A DNA stretch of 64,000 nucleotides from JAPPHA01 sp963664045 (GCA_963664045.2 CAXXGT010000001.1:248001-312000); one strand, 5' to 3'. Numbered from the stretch's first letter, positions 9,211-18,151 are shown. Translations and numbers: made by a program. Notes: a model not told the origin generated them from the sequence alone.

Positions 9211-9694
9211 GCGCGGGTTTCCGTCGGGGAATGTCCGTGGCTGGGTGACAATGCTCCGACCAGCCTGTCAACCGGGATTGATCGCGCCCCTATATGTCAC
9301 GTCAGGGTCAATCTCAACTATTGGAGACGCGGCGTACGCGGGCAGCGTTGCTCTCATGGGGCCATCTGAACGCCTCGTCGGTCGTCGGTTTTGCCGTCTT
9401 CGTGCCCGAAACGACATCTTCGAAGATGTGCCCACGGCATGTCCCGCCGCGGATCAAGGCTCTATCCCGGTTTCGCCACCATGAGGTCTCCTACTGAAGT
9501 CTTGCTGTCTCTTCGGTCGGTCCGGGCGATCGACCTGTTCACGAATTTGCCGTCAGATCGTTTCCCGGATGGGAGGAAAAGGGGTCAAATCAGGGACCTT
9601 CGGTTTCTGATCCGGCGATATCGCCCTTGAACCGTCGACCTGTTTGGACCAGTTCGTGTCTGGTCTGGCATCGCTGCGCGCGGAGGTGAATGCC
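9211..9694. other. Intergenic stretch with one hairpin
   Basis: No gene is recognised between the permease start and the antitoxin-like start. The only structure noticed is an imperfect stem-loop at 9589-9611. Confidence 0.4.
9589..9611 (+). other. Imperfect stem-loop upstream of the antitoxin remnant
   Basis: ATCAGGGACC pairs with GGTTTCTGAT around a short TTC loop: ten base pairs, two of them G-T wobbles in the plus-strand RNA. No T-run follows on the plus strand, so it is not a standard terminator. A function is not implied. Confidence 0.3.
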
Positions 9695-9850
9695 ATGCCG
9701 GAAATTGACTGTATCGAGGCGAAGGCCCGTCTGCCGCAACTGCTTCAGCGCGTCGACGCGGGCGAGCGGTTCGTTATCGCAAGGCACGACCTTCCCGTGG
9801 CCGAACCTGTGGGCACAGGTGGCCGAATTCGCCGCTTACCGGCCGATTCG
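9695..9850 (+). pseudogene. Phd/YefM-type antitoxin remnant without its stop or toxin
   Basis: A strong Shine-Dalgarno (CGGAGGTGA) precedes the ATG at 9695. The first 40 or so codons read like a Phd/YefM antitoxin N-terminus: IEAKARLPQLLQRVDAGERF followed by VIARHDLPVAE, the region that forms the dimer and DNA-binding fold. The similarity then stops. The frame has no stop and runs antisense through the whole ureohydrolase gene, so the true C-terminus, which would bind the toxin, is gone. No PIN, RelE or Doc toxin follows. I read it as a truncated relic; the good start signal means a short peptide could still be made. Confidence 0.5.
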
Positions 9851-9901
9851 TCCGAAGGAGAAGATGCTCTCCATTATCAGCACGGGTGGCAAGGCCTCCC
9901 G

Positions 9902-10888
9902 TCAGTCCCGATTCTCATGAGTGTTGATGCGGCTTGCCAGGATGCACATGAGTTCGAACATGATCGAAACCCCCAACCACGCGGTTCCTCCGCCAGGGTC
10001 GAACGGCGGAGAAACTTCCACCAGGTCTGCCCCGATCAGGTTGACACCCTGAAGGCCTCGAACTGCCCGTTGTGCCTGGTACGAAGTCGGGCCACCAATT
10101 TCCGGTGTTCCGGTACCGGGCGCATACGCAGGATCGATGAAATCGATATCGAACGAGCAGTACGTCGGGAAGCTGCCAACAACGGTTCGGGCCTCCGCCA
10201 TGACATCATCGATGCCGCGCTCGAAGAGCTCGTCGACCGGAATGATCGTGACGCCCTCCCGTTGTCCGAAGGTGATGTCCTCGTCGTCGTACATGGTGCC
10301 ACGGATTCCGATCTGAATGACCCTGCGAGGGTCGAGCAATCCTTCCTCGATCGCACGGCGAAATGGAGTTCCGTGGGTATAGAGACTGCCGCCAAAATAC
10401 GAATGAAACAGGTCCGTGTGGGCGTCCATGTGGATCATTCCGACAGGGCCGTCCTTTGCCACCGCCCTCAGAACCGGCAACGACACGAGATGGTCGCCCC
10501 CTGCGGTCATGGGAACGATATTTTTCTCGAGGACCCCGAGATAGTATCTGGTAATGCGGTTCATCGTGTCCTGAACATCGGCGGGATTGATCGCAACATC
10601 GCCGAGGTCGGCACAGTTGGCGATCTTGAAGGGACTGATCCTGGTGAACGGATTGGTGGAACGAATCATCGTCGAGTAGTCGCGCAGCTGCCTTGGACCG
10701 TGTCGCGGGCCGGGGCGGTTGGTCGTTCCGGCATCCCAGGGAACGCCGATGAGTCCAATGTCGACTTCGGCGATTCTCTCATGATCGATTGTCAGATGTG
10801 GCAATCGCATGAATGTCGGAACTCCGGCAAACCGTGGGAGGTCCAGACCGGAAACGGGCTGGAAATACTGGCTGGGTTGACGCGACAT
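9902..10888 (-). CDS. Ureohydrolase (agmatinase/guanidinobutyrase family)
   Basis: A 328-residue member of the arginase/agmatinase superfamily, which uses two manganese ions to release urea from guanidino compounds. The metal motifs are complete and ordered: GGDH (130-133), MDAHTD (154-159) and SFDIDFID (245-252). Length and the N-terminal GVPWDAGTTNRPG motif fit the agmatinase branch rather than true arginase. The substrate could be agmatine, 4-guanidinobutyrate, 3-guanidinopropionate or a related compound. It lies 151 bases downstream of punA on the same strand and may be a separate unit. A TPP decarboxylase 21 kb away could belong to the same arginine route. Confidence 0.9.
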   Translation of the reverse strand: MSRQPSQYFQPVSGLDLPRFAGVPTFMRLPHLTIDHERIAEVDIGLIGVPWDAGTTNRPGPRHGPRQLRDYSTMIRSTNPFTRISPFKIANCADLGDVAINPADVQDTMNRITRYYLGVLEKNIVPMTAGGDHLVSLPVLRAVAKDGPVGMIHMDAHTDLFHSYFGGSLYTHGTPFRRAIEEGLLDPRRVIQIGIRGTMYDDEDITFGQREGVTIIPVDELFERGIDDVMAEARTVVGSFPTYCSFDIDFIDPAYAPGTGTPEIGGPTSYQAQRAVRGLQGVNLIGADLVEVSPPFDPGGGTAWLGVSIMFELMCILASRINTHENRD

Positions 10889-11039
10889 GGTTCCTGATCC
10901 TCAGTTTCGGTCCTGAATTCGAATTCTGGTGGGCGGGGACGGCAAACGGACCGGGCGAAGGTGAAGGCGGGGCCGTGTATTCGGAATGCCGACCCCTTGT
11001 CCGTGCCCATTGCAATGTGCGGCAGTCCGGCTCGATCGT

Positions 11040-11885
11040 TTACCGGTTGGTTGGGAATTCGTAACAAAACTCTCGCAGGACACCGGAAAGGGCGGCAGCT
11101 CCAATCGGAGCCACCTCCTTGGTGAGTTCGTGGGTTATTTCCTCATCCCCGAGGCCAGCGGCCAGATTGGTGATAATTGAAATCGACGCGACCCGAATCC
11201 CCAGGTATCGCGCGAGGATGACTTCGGGAACGGTCGACATCCCGACGGCGTCCGCTCCCAGGATTCCGAGCGCTCTGATCTCGGCAGGAGTTTCAAAACT
11301 TGGCCCCGGCACCCAGGCGTATACGCCTGAGCCAAGGGAAACTCCGGCGTTCGCCGCTGCTTCCACGAGCATGGACCGGAGCTGCGGGTCGTAAGCTGTC
11401 GTCATGGTGACAAATCGCCGGTCATCGCAGATTCCCGTCAGCGGATTGATGCCCGACATGTTAATGTGATCTTCGATCATCATCAGGGACCCGGGCAGGA
11501 ATACCCGATTCAGGGACCCTGCGGCGTTGGTGAGAATCAGGGCTTCCGCGCCGAGTCCACGAAGAACCTCGAGTGGAAACCGCATCGCGTCCGCCTTACC
11601 GGACTCGTAGAAGTGCACCCGCCCGGACATGACCGCGACCCGGGAACCTCCACAGGTGCCGATTTTCAGCTGTCCTGCGTGTCCCGAGACCCCGGTCACG
11701 GGAAATCCGGGCAACGCGTCGAAGCCCACGCTGTCGCCATCGATGACGTTCGCAACATCGCCGAGACCCGAACCGAGTACGACCGCGATGTTTATGTCCG
11801 TTTTGCAAAAGGCGCGTTCAAGCACGCGCAGGCAGGCGTCGACCTGCTCGGGGCCTGGTCGTCCGTGGCCGGAAGACGACGGCAT
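11040..11885 (-). CDS. punA: Purine nucleoside phosphorylase
   Basis: A 281-residue trimeric-type purine nucleoside phosphorylase, cleaving inosine and guanosine with phosphate to free base and ribose-1-phosphate. Visible family features are VVLGSGLG near residue 36 (phosphate loop), GHAGQL, the LTNAAG motif, GPSFETPAEI near the base site, and MSTVPEV. The ATG at 11885 begins only two bases after the permease stop at 11888, so translation is probably coupled. It is the last gene of the nucleoside uptake operon (11040-16587), which explains its job: nucleosides brought in by the ABC transporter are split here for salvage and carbon. Confidence 0.95.
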   Translation of the reverse strand: MPSSSGHGRPGPEQVDACLRVLERAFCKTDINIAVVLGSGLGDVANVIDGDSVGFDALPGFPVTGVSGHAGQLKIGTCGGSRVAVMSGRVHFYESGKADAMRFPLEVLRGLGAEALILTNAAGSLNRVFLPGSLMMIEDHINMSGINPLTGICDDRRFVTMTTAYDPQLRSMLVEAAANAGVSLGSGVYAWVPGPSFETPAEIRALGILGADAVGMSTVPEVILARYLGIRVASISIITNLAAGLGDEEITHELTKEVAPIGAAALSGVLREFCYEFPTNR

Positions 11886-11887
11886 GA

Positions 11888-12859
11888 CTATTCTTCCTTG
11901 ACGTACGGTTGGCCGCCGGCCCGCGGGGGAATTGCCTTGCCGACAAACCCGGCAAGAATGACGACCGTAAGGATGTAGGGCAGGGCCTGCATGAACTGGA
12001 CCGGCAGGACGAAGAGACCGAATACGTCGACGTTCTGGTATTTGGTTCCGATCGCCTCGAGAAACCCGAAGAGAAGGCAGGCATAAAGTGCGTTCAACGG
12101 CTGCCACTTGGCAAAGATCAGGGCCGCGAGGGCAATAAATCCCTTGCCCGCCGACATGTCCTTGACAAAACCGGCGGCAGAGGTCCCGAGTGACAGGTAT
12201 GCCCCCGATATTCCGCAGAGAATCCCGCAGATGATCACTGCCTTATAACGCAGAAAGATGACCGAAATCCCGGCCGTGTCGACCGCACTCGGGTTTTCGC
12301 CAACGGCGCGAAGCCGGAGGCCGAATCTGGTCCTGAACAACACCCACCATGTCAGCGGCACCGCGAACAAGGCCATGTAGACAATGACATTATGGCCGGA
12401 CACCAGGTCATGGTAGACAGGGCCGACCAATGGGATGTTCTGCAGCGATTCGGCCAGGGGGAGCGAAATCTCGGTAAATCGGGCGTCGCCCTTGAGTTGC
12501 GGCGTCTGGCCTCCGAGGCGGAACAGGCTTTGACCGACGAGAACAGTCATTCCCGACGCCAGAAAATTGATCGCGACGCCGGAGATCAACTGGTTTCCGC
12601 GAAGCGTGATCGAGGCGAAACCGTGCAGGACCGCAAGGGCCACGGAAATTCCGATGCCGGCTGCCAGGCCTGCCCAGGCTGACCCGGTGGTGGCGGCGAC
12701 CGCCGCCGCACAGAAAGCACCTGCGAGCATCTTGCCTTCGAGACCGATGTCGAAAATGCCCGCTCGTTCCGAAAACAGCCCGGCCAGGCAGGCCAGCAGG
12801 AACGGCGTTGCCAGCCTCAGGCTCGAATCCAGCAGCTGGAGGAAGACGAGAAAATCCAT
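11888..12859 (-). CDS. Nucleoside ABC transporter permease 2 (BPD_transp_2)
   Basis: The 323-residue integral membrane protein has eight to ten hydrophobic segments. The motif ERAGIFDIGLEG (about residues 30-41) is characteristic of the second permease of BMP-type nucleoside importers, as is AVGENPSAVDTAGIS further on. Its start overlaps the stop of permease 1 by one base, and the punA start lies two bases beyond its stop. It forms the membrane channel with the other permease, driven by the double ATPase encoded upstream. Confidence 0.93.
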   Translation of the reverse strand: MDFLVFLQLLDSSLRLATPFLLACLAGLFSERAGIFDIGLEGKMLAGAFCAAAVAATTGSAWAGLAAGIGISVALAVLHGFASITLRGNQLISGVAINFLASGMTVLVGQSLFRLGGQTPQLKGDARFTEISLPLAESLQNIPLVGPVYHDLVSGHNVIVYMALFAVPLTWWVLFRTRFGLRLRAVGENPSAVDTAGISVIFLRYKAVIICGILCGISGAYLSLGTSAAGFVKDMSAGKGFIALAALIFAKWQPLNALYACLLFGFLEAIGTKYQNVDVFGLFVLPVQFMQALPYILTVVILAGFVGKAIPPRAGGQPYVKEE

Positions 12860-13959
12860 CAGTTTCCCGCCTCCCGGAACTTACGGAGGAATCCCTCGAC
12901 GGGGAAGCGCACGAGGTTCTCGAGGGCACCGGTGAACAATATGACCAGCGCCTGAATGACGACGATCATTTCGCGTGAAATCGCGGGCATTTCGAACGCG
13001 AGTTCCGCGCCGCCCTGGTAGAGGATTCCGAACAGGATTGCTGCGAGGAAAACGCCGACCGGATGCGATCGGCCAATCAGGGCGACGGCAATTCCGACGA
13101 AGCCCGCCCCCTGGACAGCATCCAGAACCAGGCGGCTGGCTTCTCCCATGACTGTGTTCAGCGCCATGAGCCCCGCCATTCCGCCTGACAGCAACATGGT
13201 GGCCATGGTGATGCGCATCGGTGAAATCCCCGCATACACCGCGGCGGTTTCGGATTGCCCAAAGGCGCGGATTTCGTACCCGAGACGGGTTCTCCAGATC
13301 AGTACCCAGGTCAGGAACGTGCATGCGACGGCCAGCAGGAACGATATGTTCATGGGAGTTCGCGATATCCGGATGCCGATCCAGCCGGCCAGTTCGTGCA
13401 TGAACGGCATGCGCGCGCCGTCGCCGAACTTCCGGCTTTCCGGTGCCATGGATCCTTCGACTTTCAGGACATTGACGAGCAGGTAGACCAGAAGGGCCGA
13501 AGCGATGAAGTTGAACATGATCGTCGTGATGACGACATGACTGCCGCGGCTGGCCTGCAAATATGCCGGAATGGCAGCCCATGCAGCACCCGCAAAGGCC
13601 GCGCCAGCGATGGCCAGCGGGAATGCGAGTACCCAGTGGGTATCGCCGACAGCGCTCAGACAGACGACTGCAACACCGATTCCTGCAACACCGGCCTGTC
13701 CTTCGCCGCCAATGTTGAACAGGCTCCCGTGAAAGGCGATGGCAACCGCAAGGCCGGTAAACGTGAAGCTGGTCGCATAATAGAGCGTGTATCCGATTCC
13801 GTAGCTGCTCCCGAGGGCTCCCGTCAGAAGAATCCTCAATGCACGCAACGGGTTCTCGCCGATCATGAGGACGACAAGCCCGGCCACCACGAATGCGAGC
13901 ACGAGGTTCAGAAACGGGACAAGAAACAGCCGTATCCAGCCTCGCGTCCGGTCATTCAT
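12859..13959 (-). CDS. Nucleoside ABC transporter permease 1 (BPD_transp_2)
   Basis: A 366-residue membrane protein of the BPD_transp_2 family. The motif FNIGGEGQAGVAGIG is the permease-1 counterpart of the ERAGIFDIGLEG motif in the partner subunit, and AFGQSETAAVYAGIS is the cytoplasmic loop that contacts the ATPase. Its start overlaps the ATPase stop by four bases (ATGA), showing tight coupling. Together with permease 2 it makes the heterodimeric channel of a purine nucleoside importer. Confidence 0.93.
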   Translation of the reverse strand: MNDRTRGWIRLFLVPFLNLVLAFVVAGLVVLMIGENPLRALRILLTGALGSSYGIGYTLYYATSFTFTGLAVAIAFHGSLFNIGGEGQAGVAGIGVAVVCLSAVGDTHWVLAFPLAIAGAAFAGAAWAAIPAYLQASRGSHVVITTIMFNFIASALLVYLLVNVLKVEGSMAPESRKFGDGARMPFMHELAGWIGIRISRTPMNISFLLAVACTFLTWVLIWRTRLGYEIRAFGQSETAAVYAGISPMRITMATMLLSGGMAGLMALNTVMGEASRLVLDAVQGAGFVGIAVALIGRSHPVGVFLAAILFGILYQGGAELAFEMPAISREMIVVIQALVILFTGALENLVRFPVEGFLRKFREAGN

Positions 13960-15569
13960 CGCCTGGACTCCGCTGAAGCAGGCTGCCCCGGGGGCATGTT
14001 TTCCCTCGCGGTTTCGAAATCATGAGCAAGACCCGCCATCAAGAGGCCAAGCTCACGCTCGTCGGTCCGCTCGGTCAACTCGTCGCTCGAGATCGATCCG
14101 TCGAACATGACGGCAACCCGGTCGGTGAGCGAGAGAATCTCGTCAAGTTCCACGGAAATCAGCAGGATCGCCTTTCCGGCATCGCGGAGAGTGACGATCT
14201 GGCGGTGGATGAATTCGATCGCACCGATATCCACGCCCCGGGTCGGCTGGCCGACGATCAGGATGTCCGGGTCGCGTTCGAATTCCCGCGAAATCACGAT
14301 TTTCTGCTGGTTCCCGCCGGAGAACCGGCTGGCACTCAGGTTCCGGTTCGCCGGTCGAATGTCGTACTTTTCGATCTTTGCTTCTGCTGCCTCGAATATC
14401 GAGCGCCGGTTGGTCAGTCCGAAACGCCGGCAGTACCGGTCAACGACATGGTAACCGAAAACCGAGTTCTCCCATTGGGCAAATTCCATGATCAGGCCCA
14501 GGCGGTGCCGGTCTTCGGGGACGTGAGCGATACCGGCTGCGCGGCGCGCCTGGCCATCGGCGTGTCCGACATCGATTTCCGCGCCCTTGACGCGCACATT
14601 GCCGGACCCGGACGTGATACCGCCAAGGACGCCAAGCAACTCCGATTGTCCGTTGCCGGCGACGCCGGCGATGCCGAAAATCTCCCCGGCCCGGACATTG
14701 AACGAGATCTCTTTCAGTCGCCGCAGCCCGTTTCTGTCGGTCACCGAGAGGTTTTCGACATCGAGAAGAATTTCGCCCGGTTGACATGGTTGCTTGTCGA
14801 CCCTGAGAAGGACCTTTCTCCCGACCATCAATTCGGCGAGTTCTTCGGGTGACGTCTCGGCGGTCCTGAGCGTTGCCACGAGTTCTCCCTGACGCATGAC
14901 GCTGACACTGTCGGTTACGTCCATGATTTCACGAAGTTTGTGGGTGATCAGGAGAATCGTTTTCCCCTGGTTGCTCAGGTTACGGAGAATCCGGAACAGG
15001 TGATCCGCCTCAGATGGCGTCAGGACACCCGTCGGTTCATCGAGAATGAGAATATCGGCGTTTCGGTAGAGCGCTTTCAGGATTTCCACGCGTTGCTGCA
15101 GTCCGACCGAGAGATCCTCGATGACGGCCTTTGGGTCGACCTCAAGTTCATACTCGTGCGCGAGATCCCCAAGCAGCGCCCGCGCCCTGACGAGCGACGG
15201 TGCGAGCAACGAGCCGTCCTCGGCGCCGAGCACGACATTCTCGAGCACGGTAAAGTTCTCGACCAGCATGAAATGCTGATGGACCATTCCGATTCCCGCA
15301 CGAATGGCCGCTTCGCTGTTGGGGATCGGTGTATGCCGTCCGTCTATGAAGATCTGCCCGGCGTCGGCAGAATAATGCCCGTAGAGAATCTCCATGAGCG
15401 TGGATTTCCCGGCGCCGTTTTCTCCAACGATTCCGTGGATCTCGCCTTTCGTAATCGAAAGGTTGATGTCACGATTCGCCCGGACAGGGCCGAAGCTCTT
15501 GGAAATTCCTCTCAGTTCAATGGCCGGGGCGACCAGGTCCGGTCGCCCCGAAACCGAATGGCTCGACAC
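13956..15569 (-). CDS. Nucleoside ABC transporter ATP-binding protein (two ABC domains)
   Basis: The 537-residue protein carries two fused ATPase domains. The first has Walker A GENGAGKST (49-57), MVHQHFML as Q-loop region and LILDEPTGVLTP as Walker B. The second has a degenerate P-loop (GVAGNGQSE), the signature SGGNQQK and Walker B ILIVGQPTRG. This asymmetry, with a weak second P-loop, is normal in sugar and nucleoside importers of the RbsA/BmpB type. It powers the two downstream permeases. The gap to the binding-protein gene upstream is 22 bases. Confidence 0.94.
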   Translation of the reverse strand: MSSHSVSGRPDLVAPAIELRGISKSFGPVRANRDINLSITKGEIHGIVGENGAGKSTLMEILYGHYSADAGQIFIDGRHTPIPNSEAAIRAGIGMVHQHFMLVENFTVLENVVLGAEDGSLLAPSLVRARALLGDLAHEYELEVDPKAVIEDLSVGLQQRVEILKALYRNADILILDEPTGVLTPSEADHLFRILRNLSNQGKTILLITHKLREIMDVTDSVSVMRQGELVATLRTAETSPEELAELMVGRKVLLRVDKQPCQPGEILLDVENLSVTDRNGLRRLKEISFNVRAGEIFGIAGVAGNGQSELLGVLGGITSGSGNVRVKGAEIDVGHADGQARRAAGIAHVPEDRHRLGLIMEFAQWENSVFGYHVVDRYCRRFGLTNRRSIFEAAEAKIEKYDIRPANRNLSASRFSGGNQQKIVISREFERDPDILIVGQPTRGVDIGAIEFIHRQIVTLRDAGKAILLISVELDEILSLTDRVAVMFDGSISSDELTERTDERELGLLMAGLAHDFETARENMPPGQPASAESRR

Positions 15570-15591
15570 TGCGTTGCTCGATCAGGCACGC

Positions 15592-16587
15592 TTACATGAC
15601 CGGGCAGCTCTCGTCGGAAAGGTAGTCATGAACGCTTATTTCGCCCGAAATGATTTTCTCGGCAGCAGTGTCGGCTGCCATGCGCATGTCGTCCGAAACC
15701 AGGTCCGCATTGTTCTCGTCGAGAGCGTAGCCGACTCCGTCGTTTGACAGCCCGAGAACCGAGAATCCTGTCATGAAGTCACCTGACGTTCCATCCTTGA
15801 ACGCGTTGTAGACAGCGACATCAACACGCTTCAGCATCGATGAAAGAACGCTGCCCGGATGAAGATGGTTCTGGTTGCTGTCGACGCCGATCCCGAGAAC
15901 GCCTGCATCGGCAGCCGCCTGGAGCACGCCGCGGCCCGTGCCACCGGCCGCGTGGTAAACCACGTCTGCGCCCTGGTTGATTTGCGCCATGGCAAGCTCG
16001 CCGCCCCGTACGGGATCATTCCACGCGCTGGCAGTGGTTCCGGTCATGTTCTGGAATACTTCGATATCCGGATCGACCGACTTGACGCCCTGCACGTAGC
16101 CGCAAGCAAACCTCCGGATCAGGGGAATGTCCATTCCCCCGACAAACCCGACCTTCCCGGATTCGCTTGCCATCGCCGCGAGAATGCCGACGAGGTACGA
16201 GCCTTCATGCTCCTTGTAGACGACCGAGCGGACATTCGGGTGATCGACGACCATGTCGATGATTGCGAAATTCGTGTCCGGAAAATCGGGTGCCACGGCT
16301 TCGAGTGCCGATGCGAACGCGAAACCGGTCATCACGACCGGGTTGTTGCCGGCACGGGCGAAACGGCGGAGCGCCTGCTCGCGCTGGGCTTCCGATTGCA
16401 TTTCGAATTCCCGGTACGCGATGCCGGTTTCCGCGGTGAATCTCTCTGCGCCGTTGTAGGCAGCTTCGTTGAACGACTTGTCGAATTTTCCGCCGACGTC
16501 GTAAATGATTGCAGGTCCCTCGGCCTGCACTACCGTCGCGAGCATGAGACCGGCGATTGTGCCTAGGACGGTCCTGAACGTTGTCAT
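15592..16587 (-). CDS. BMP-family nucleoside-binding protein (PnrA-like)
   Basis: First gene of the nucleoside operon. The 331-residue product begins with a Sec signal peptide (MTTFRTVLGTIAGLMLATVV, cleavage expected after QA), with no lipobox cysteine, so it should be a free periplasmic protein. The mature part has the BMP-domain features GKFDKSFNEAAYNGAERF and KVGFVGGMDIPLIRRF. It captures purine nucleosides and delivers them to the permeases. The ATG at 16587 has GGGGGAAAGCA directly upstream, better than any in-frame start further up. Confidence 0.93.
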   Translation of the reverse strand: MTTFRTVLGTIAGLMLATVVQAEGPAIIYDVGGKFDKSFNEAAYNGAERFTAETGIAYREFEMQSEAQREQALRRFARAGNNPVVMTGFAFASALEAVAPDFPDTNFAIIDMVVDHPNVRSVVYKEHEGSYLVGILAAMASESGKVGFVGGMDIPLIRRFACGYVQGVKSVDPDIEVFQNMTGTTASAWNDPVRGGELAMAQINQGADVVYHAAGGTGRGVLQAAADAGVLGIGVDSNQNHLHPGSVLSSMLKRVDVAVYNAFKDGTSGDFMTGFSVLGLSNDGVGYALDENNADLVSDDMRMAADTAAEKIISGEISVHDYLSDESCPVM

Positions 16588-16679
16588 TGCTTTCCCCCTG
16601 TTTGATGATTCATCGTTGGATGAACCCAGACCCGCCGGACCAGTCCGCCGGGAATTCTTGTGCATTGCGTCGTTTAGCA

Positions 16680-16701
16680 TTGACGACCGGTTTCTCGTCA
16701 A
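16680..16701. promoter_or_regulatory. Inverted repeat in the nucleoside-operon promoter region
   Basis: TTGACGA and TCGTCAA face each other across eight bases (CCGGTTTC), about 93 bases before the binding-protein start. One arm also provides a TTGACG that could be a -35 box. A seven-base arm match is expected by chance a few times in a window this size, so only the position makes it worth listing as a possible operator. Confidence 0.3.
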
Positions 16702-16774
16702 CCGGTTTCTTGAGCAATCGACCGCTTGGCGATGTCGCGGCGATGTCCGGAATTGCGCGAGGTCAGTTCGGTCG

Positions 16775-17470
16775 TCAGCCCGATTGGCCGGAGAGGACGG
16801 ACGGCCGCCTTGCCGGGGCTGCCGCGGGAGGTCGAAGATAGAGGGGCAGGGGACGCGGGTAGGCACCGCCTTCGACGAGCTTCCTCCAGGTCAGCATGCC
16901 GAGGGTCGTGAGAAAACCGGGCACATCCCCGGACAGTTCCCGAAACAGAGGGATCTCGCCGTCATTCGAGGTGGTCGTTGTTGCCAAAGTCCCAGTATCG
17001 ACTTCGAATGCGCAGGCGTCGCGAACGACGGGCTCATCCAAACCGTTCGGGATTGGTGCAGCCGTGAACTCCTGTGTTGCGATCCGGTTGAACTGCAGGG
17101 CAACCGAGCAGAGAATCCTGTCGCCGTTGCCGGCAATTCCGGACTCATGCACCACGAACGCAACCGCTTCGAACCTGCTCGTCCCGATTGCCGGTATGCC
17201 AAGCGCCAACGCCAGCCCCCGAGCTGCAGAGACAGCGATTCTGGTACCGGTAAAGTTCCCGGGTCCAGTGCCGACTCCGATGGCGGCAAGGTCGGTCCAC
17301 GAAATGCGCCTGGCTTCAAGGAAGTCTTGCAGCATCGGGAAAAGCCGTTCGGCTTGCCCCCGCTTCATGAGATCGATCACCTGGCCGACGGGTTCACCAC
17401 CGGAGACCAGAATTGCGGCGCAATGCTCGCGTGCAGTATCGAATGCAAGAACGGTGCGATCAGGCCGCAA
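16775..17470 (-). CDS. tsaB: tRNA threonylcarbamoyladenosine biosynthesis protein TsaB
   Basis: The 231-residue protein belongs to the ASKHA fold family. TsaB partners TsaD and TsaE in placing the t6A modification at position 37 of ANN-decoding tRNAs. Family marks are the start LAFDTAREHCAAIL, RGQAERLFPML, and GVGTGPGNFTGTRIAVSAARGL cut into GTGPGNFTGTRI (about 67-78). The first 11 bases overlap the end of nfu, an arrangement common in Rhodobacterales, where rimI often follows; here the nucleoside operon follows instead. Confidence 0.92.
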   Translation of the reverse strand: MRPDRTVLAFDTAREHCAAILVSGGEPVGQVIDLMKRGQAERLFPMLQDFLEARRISWTDLAAIGVGTGPGNFTGTRIAVSAARGLALALGIPAIGTSRFEAVAFVVHESGIAGNGDRILCSVALQFNRIATQEFTAAPIPNGLDEPVVRDACAFEVDTGTLATTTTSNDGEIPLFRELSGDVPGFLTTLGMLTWRKLVEGGAYPRPLPLYLRPPAAAPARRPSVLSGQSG

Positions 17471-18020
17471 CCGGACAGACCTCGGTGACTTCCGGAATGT
17501 AGTGCCGCAGGAGGTTCTCGATTCCCATCTTCAGGGTAATTGTCGACGATGGACAGCCCGCGCACGCGCCTTGCATGTGAAGGTAGACGACGCCGCGATC
17601 AAATCCGTAAAACGTTATGTCGCCGCCGTCCTGGGCAACCGCAGGGCGCACCCTGGTGTCCAGAAGCTCCTTGATCTGGGCGACGATTTCCGAATCGGGC
17701 CCGTCATCGGACTTGTGACCGGACATTTCCGCGTCCGCCGCCAGCACTGCCTGCCCGGACTGGAAATGCTCCATGATTGCGCCGAGAATTGCCGGCTTTA
17801 TGTGATTCCAGTCCGTGCCGTCCCGCTTTGTGACGGAAATGAAATCATTGCCGAAGAAAACCCTCGTCACCCCCTGCACGCAAAAAATCCGGCTTGCGAG
17901 CGGAGAATCTGACGCGGTGTCCTGGTCCGGGAAATCGACCGTTCCACTGTCAAGTACTGTCTGCCCCGGCAGGAATTTCAAAGTGGCCGGGTTCGGTGTT
18001 GCCTCAGTCTGAATGAACAT
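17460..18020 (-). CDS. NifU-domain Fe-S carrier protein (Nfu type)
   Basis: A 186-residue Nfu-type protein with an N-terminal Nfu_N domain (starting MFIQTEATPNPATLKFLPG) and a C-terminal NifU domain with the cluster-binding pair Cys153 and Cys156 in GACAGCPSS. It carries assembled Fe-S clusters to client enzymes. The ATG at 18020 is preceded by GAGAGGGAAAAGAG, and the frame stays open 15 codons further up. A consensus -35 box and an Irr-type iron control element lie just upstream, so expression is probably iron-regulated. Confidence 0.93.
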   Translation of the reverse strand: MFIQTEATPNPATLKFLPGQTVLDSGTVDFPDQDTASDSPLASRIFCVQGVTRVFFGNDFISVTKRDGTDWNHIKPAILGAIMEHFQSGQAVLAADAEMSGHKSDDGPDSEIVAQIKELLDTRVRPAVAQDGGDITFYGFDRGVVYLHMQGACAGCPSSTITLKMGIENLLRHYIPEVTEVCPVAA

Positions 18021-18045
18021 CTCTTTTCCCTCTCGATTGAAGGAA

Positions 18046-18075
18046 AACATAGGGTTCTGTGGCAAGAGATGTCAA
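18046..18075 (-). promoter_or_regulatory. Promoter of the nfu-tsaB unit
   Basis: On the minus strand TTGACA (18075-18070) and TATGTT (18051-18046) are separated by 18 bases, a near-consensus housekeeping promoter. Transcription would start about 20 bases before the nfu start codon. Confidence 0.7.
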
Positions 18076-18078
18076 GCA

Positions 18079-18095
18079 TTTAGAATTATTCTAAT
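18079..18095. promoter_or_regulatory. Iron control element (Irr box) upstream of nfu
   Basis: The sequence TTTAGAATTATTCTAAT matches the alphaproteobacterial iron control element TTTAGAA-N3-TTCTAAA at 13 of the 14 fixed positions. It sits three bases upstream of the -35 box of the nfu promoter. Irr is a heme-responsive Fur-family regulator; this element predicts Irr control of the Fe-S carrier. Confidence 0.75.
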
Positions 18096-18151
18096 TTCGG
18101 TATCCGGTCCGTTTCGCCATACGGGTACGTCCCGTGGTCGACGGGAATTCC

